Source of the DNA: UBA9732 sp963649615 | Lineage (GTDB): Bacteria; Spirochaetota; Spirochaetia; Sphaerochaetales; Sphaerochaetaceae | Assembly: GCA_963649615.1 (NCBI GenBank) | Contig: CAVJIN010000065.1 | Coordinates: 1 to 7,485, forward strand | Length of the DNA: 7,485 nt | Direction: 5' to 3' | Part shown: positions 5,944 through 7,485 of the stretch, in pieces | Position numbering within the stretch: position 1 is the first letter of the stretch | Layout of the letters: each line of letters begins with the position of its first letter | The notes under the pieces: generated by a model | What the model saw: the letters and a program-made list of their open reading frames with translations, nothing else | Told to the model about the DNA's origin: nothing | Database searches by the model: none | Translations under genes and position numbers: made by a program

Positions 5944-5962
5944 TTAGAGCATCTCCCTCCTT
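5944..5962 (-). other. Strong ribosome binding site followed by a two-codon ORF in the leader
   Basis: In the leader of the 5439-5930 gene, AAGGAGGGAG (5962-5953) is followed at once by ATG CTC TAA (5952-5944). The purine-rich site is a better anti-16S match than the gene's own, but the spacing of 3-4 bases is tight. It may be a minimal upstream ORF or a ribosome standby site, or it may be chance. Confidence 0.35.
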
Positions 5963-5989
5963 CACTTTATAGTCTAACCCATTGTTAGT

Positions 5990-6017
5990 ATTATAACAAC
6001 TAAAAATTTTCATCAAA
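5990..6017 (-). promoter_or_regulatory. Probable promoter of the lipoprotein-like gene
   Basis: A perfect TATAAT lies at 5995-5990 on the minus strand. Upstream, TTTGAT (6017-6012) or TTGATG (6016-6011) gives a -35 with 16 or 15 bases of spacing, short but workable. Predicted start is near 5983, leaving a leader of about 53 bases. The -35 lies in a tandem repeat just after the fic stop codon. Confidence 0.45.
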
Positions 6018-6026
6018 ATTTTCATC
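6003..6026. repeat. Tandem 12-base duplication at the 3' end of fic
   Basis: AAAATTTTCATC occurs twice head to tail (6003-6014 and 6015-6026), the second copy covering most of the fic stop codon. It resembles a replication-slippage duplication and donates the TTGATG used as a possible -35 of the downstream gene. Confidence 0.8.
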
Positions 6027-6936
6027 AATGTTGGATGTCCAGCATATCCAGTAGCCGAATAACAGTATCCTGTCCATCAAGACACGTGTCTGTCAGCCAA
6101 CCTTTTTCATTCTTCCACTGTGAAAGCCCACGGTAATAAAAATTCTTTTTGCTGTCCTCAATAATGAACGGTACAATGTTGTGGCGCAGGCACTCCTTGA
6201 GAGCCACAAGGCGTCCCACACGACCGTTGCCGTCTTGAAATGGATGGATGAGTTCAAACTCTGCATGCAGAGCAATCACATCATTCACCGTGACCGTTTT
6301 CTTTGCGTTGTATTCAGACAAAAGCAATTTCATTTTCAGAGGCACATCCATTGGCCTTGTAGTTTCGTGTCCACCAACCATATTCGCTCTCTTCTTATAC
6401 TCTCCAATTGCAAACCAACTCAAGGTGGAATCTTTGGTATCATGCTTCAGAATATAATGAAGGTGTTTTATGATATCCTCGCTCAATTCATCTTCCGCTG
6501 TGTCAATCACGTAATCAATCGCACGAAAATGGTGTACTGTTTCCAAAATATCGTCCACAGGCACGCCATCTCCAACATCAATAGTATTCGTTTCAAAAAT
6601 AAGCCTTGTCTGATCCTCCGTAAGTTTGCTTCCCTCAATGTGGTTGGAATTGTATGTCATCCGAACTTGTAGCTCATGGTATAGACCCCCAGAGATCCCG
6701 GCATCCTTTTCATCACGCAGAATCTGAAGAATCGCATTCGAGGAAACTTTCCTGCACAGAACATCCGTCTCACAGCCAAGATAGTCGGCAATTTTTTGCA
6801 GTGTCCTGGCGGACAACTTTTCACCCTTTGCAATCTTCGCTATTGTGCGTGAAGATATGCCAATTTTCCTGGTCAGATCTGTTTTCCTAAGCCCTTTTTT
6901 CTGAAGCTGATTGTTTAAGCCATCATACGAGATCAT
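6025..6936 (-). CDS. XRE-type HTH fused to a class II Fic AMP-transferase
   Basis: Fic proteins transfer AMP from ATP to hydroxyl side chains of target proteins. Seen in the 303 residues: an N-terminal Cro/C1-type helix-turn-helix (about 6-62; LRKTDLTRKIGISSRTIAKI, then KLSARTLQKIADYLGC); then the Fic part with an inhibitory helix S-N-H-I-E-G (97-102), fitting the [S/T]xxxE[G/N] motif with Glu101 expected to block productive ATP binding; a flap region around FAIGEYKKRANMVGG (175-189); and an intact catalytic motif HPFQDGNGRVGR (231-242) with His231. The inhibitory helix before the catalytic core defines class II. The protein looks complete and enzymatically intact. Start 6936 has GGGAG about 12 bases upstream, a loose spacing, but the HTH reads fully from there. 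The HTH suggests self-repression or DNA targeting. Protein target unknown; no antitoxin partner gene is seen, since inhibition is internal. Confidence 0.93.
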   Translation of the reverse strand: MISYDGLNNQLQKKGLRKTDLTRKIGISSRTIAKIAKGEKLSARTLQKIADYLGCETDVLCRKVSSNAILQILRDEKDAGISGGLYHELQVRMTYNSNHIEGSKLTEDQTRLIFETNTIDVGDGVPVDDILETVHHFRAIDYVIDTAEDELSEDIIKHLHYILKHDTKDSTLSWFAIGEYKKRANMVGGHETTRPMDVPLKMKLLLSEYNAKKTVTVNDVIALHAEFELIHPFQDGNGRVGRLVALKECLRHNIVPFIIEDSKKNFYYRGLSQWKNEKGWLTDTCLDGQDTVIRLLDMLDIQH

Positions 6937-6961
6937 TTAGTTTCACTTCTCCCTTTTTTGC

Positions 6962-7007
6962 AAACCTTTACTTATTACATCATATCCAAATTCAAAAGTA
7001 AAGGTTT
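6962..7007. promoter_or_regulatory. Probable fic promoter enclosed by a 12-base inverted repeat (operator)
   Basis: AAACCTTTACTT (6962-6973) and its exact reverse complement (6996-7007) flank 22 bases. On the minus strand TTTACT (7002-6997) and TGTAAT (6979-6974) are 17 bases apart and would start RNA near 6967. One arm covers the -35 box, the other the start site, which is the layout expected for a repressor such as the Fic protein's own HTH domain. The repeat is seen directly; promoter and operator roles are inferred. Confidence 0.5.
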
Positions 7008-7105
7008 TTCAATGCGGATTTCTATTCGGACCCGAGGATTTTTAGCCTTCTTTATTTTAGCCAATTTGATTCTACCCTTTAATAGTTTCTTAAAAAAGGT
7101 TGCAT
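7008..7105. other. Intergenic stretch with no gene
   Basis: About 100 A/T-rich bases lie between the fic operator region and the terminator of the right-hand gene. I see no ORF, no repeat and no clear promoter in it. Confidence 0.6.
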
Positions 7106-7147
7106 AAAAAAAGGCAGAAGCCTCCCCCGCAAGGTCAACCTCTGCCT
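7106..7147 (-). terminator. Rho-independent terminator of the right-edge ATPase gene
   Basis: On the minus strand AGGCAGAGG (7147-7139) pairs with CTTCTGCCT (7120-7112) in a 9-base-pair stem with one G-U pair, and is followed by a run of seven T (7112-7106). It lies 70 bases beyond the stop codon at 7217. In the plus direction the G-U pair becomes a mismatch and no T run follows, so it acts on the minus strand. Confidence 0.85.
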
Positions 7148-7185
7148 CAATTCTATTTGCTCAATTCAATCCATTGCTGTTTTTT

Positions 7186-7200
7186 TTGCGGCATCCGCAA
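7186..7200. other. Small hairpin between the ATPase stop codon and its terminator
   Basis: TTGCGG and CCGCAA pair around a 3-base loop. It has eight T before it and TTTT just after it on the plus strand (A runs on the minus strand), so it could weakly stop plus-strand transcription; no plus-strand gene is near. Confidence 0.4.
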
Positions 7201-7216
7201 TTTTATCAGATACACA

Positions 7217-7485
7217 TTATTTGGAGATGAGGCTTTCATCCAGAAGGAAGTCCTCGATTCCAACGTACTGAATGCCGTGTTCGTCCCTCCAAGGCTTGAT
7301 GTAGTCTTTTACAACCACAATTTTCTTAAAGGAATCCGGGATACGAAGCAGCGATGCAATCTCCTGCTCCTTTTTGTCAGGATCATCAATGGAGAGCGCA
7401 GACTGGATATAGTAACGCTCGTCTCCTCGGTTGACCACAAAATCAACCTCTAACTGCTTGCGGGCGTTTTTCCCGTCATCCTTTC
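7217..7485 (-). CDS. DUF4143-type AAA ATPase, C-terminal fragment cut by the window edge
   Basis: The reading frame is open from 7483 to the stop at 7217-7219, showing the last 88 residues. Motifs fit the C-terminal (DUF4143) domain of the COG1373 family of AAA-type ATPases: KQLEVDFVVNRG, RYYIQSA, ASLLRIPDSFKKIVVVKD and GIEDFLLD. The E-V-D and following I-Q-S resemble a degenerate PD-(D/E)XK nuclease fold known in this domain. The N-terminal ATPase part with Walker motifs, if present, lies to the right of the window. Family members are usually about 400 residues, scattered among gut and oral bacteria, with no settled function. An apparent start at the GTG at 7438 would split the EVDFVV motif and is not real. 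A strong terminator follows at 7147-7106. Confidence 0.85.
   Translation of the reverse strand, partial: KDDGKNARKQLEVDFVVNRGDERYYIQSALSIDDPDKKEQEIASLLRIPDSFKKIVVVKDYIKPWRDEHGIQYVGIEDFLLDESLISK

Noticed and set aside
6093..6890. Other-frame ORFs over fic, the longest being plus 6181-6672 with 163 codons
   Set aside because: The Fic frame carries every expected motif; the others are rich in Cys, His and Ser as expected of reverse-complement reading.
7100..7453. Plus-strand ORF of 117 codons at the right end
   Set aside because: It crosses a minus-strand terminator and then lies antisense to the DUF4143 ATPase frame; no ribosome binding site.

Overview
The window looks like ordinary bacterial chromosome of moderately low GC (roughly 40 percent by eye). 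It carries housekeeping genes at the left and a more accessory, A/T-rich stretch at the right. The lone 2[4Fe-4S] ferredoxin suggests an anaerobe or fermenter. This ferredoxin, with a Bacillus-like TopB, xseAB and a short UDP-glucose dehydrogenase, would fit a low-GC Coriobacteriia (Atopobiaceae-like) or a Firmicute. The genus cannot be fixed from this sequence.

Layout. 1-2177 (minus) is a type IA DNA topoisomerase III (topB), cut by the left edge in its C-terminal tail. Its promoter abuts, back to back, a near-consensus plus-strand promoter for a 55-residue ferredoxin (2315-2482), which ends in a strong intrinsic terminator. Ten bases after that terminator begins xseA (2555-3763). It overlaps xseB (3753-3983) by 11 bases, and together they encode the two subunits of exonuclease VII. 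Convergent to them on the minus strand is ugd (4002-5234), UDP-glucose 6-dehydrogenase. Upstream of ugd is a 204-base intergenic region packed with hairpins. Next on the minus strand come a small membrane-anchored or lipoprotein gene of unknown function (5439-5930), a class II Fic AMP-transferase fused to an N-terminal XRE-type DNA-binding domain (6025-6936), and the C-terminal end of a DUF4143-type ATPase (7217-7485, cut by the right edge) with its own terminator.

How the parts relate. topB and xseAB both serve DNA metabolism (decatenation and recombination intermediates; degradation of single-stranded DNA). ugd supplies UDP-glucuronate for surface polysaccharide. The Fic gene carries an inverted repeat over its probable promoter, as expected if its own HTH domain represses it. 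No complete mobile element, CRISPR array, tRNA or rRNA gene is visible.

The best candidates for something undescribed are (1) the multi-hairpin segment 5301-5464 with a perfect 22-base palindrome at 5268-5289 just ahead of ugd, (2) the XRE-Fic self-regulating unit, (3) a topB promoter that implies a leaderless mRNA, and (4) an xseA promoter that may lie inside the upstream gene's terminator. None of these amounts to a demonstrated new system.
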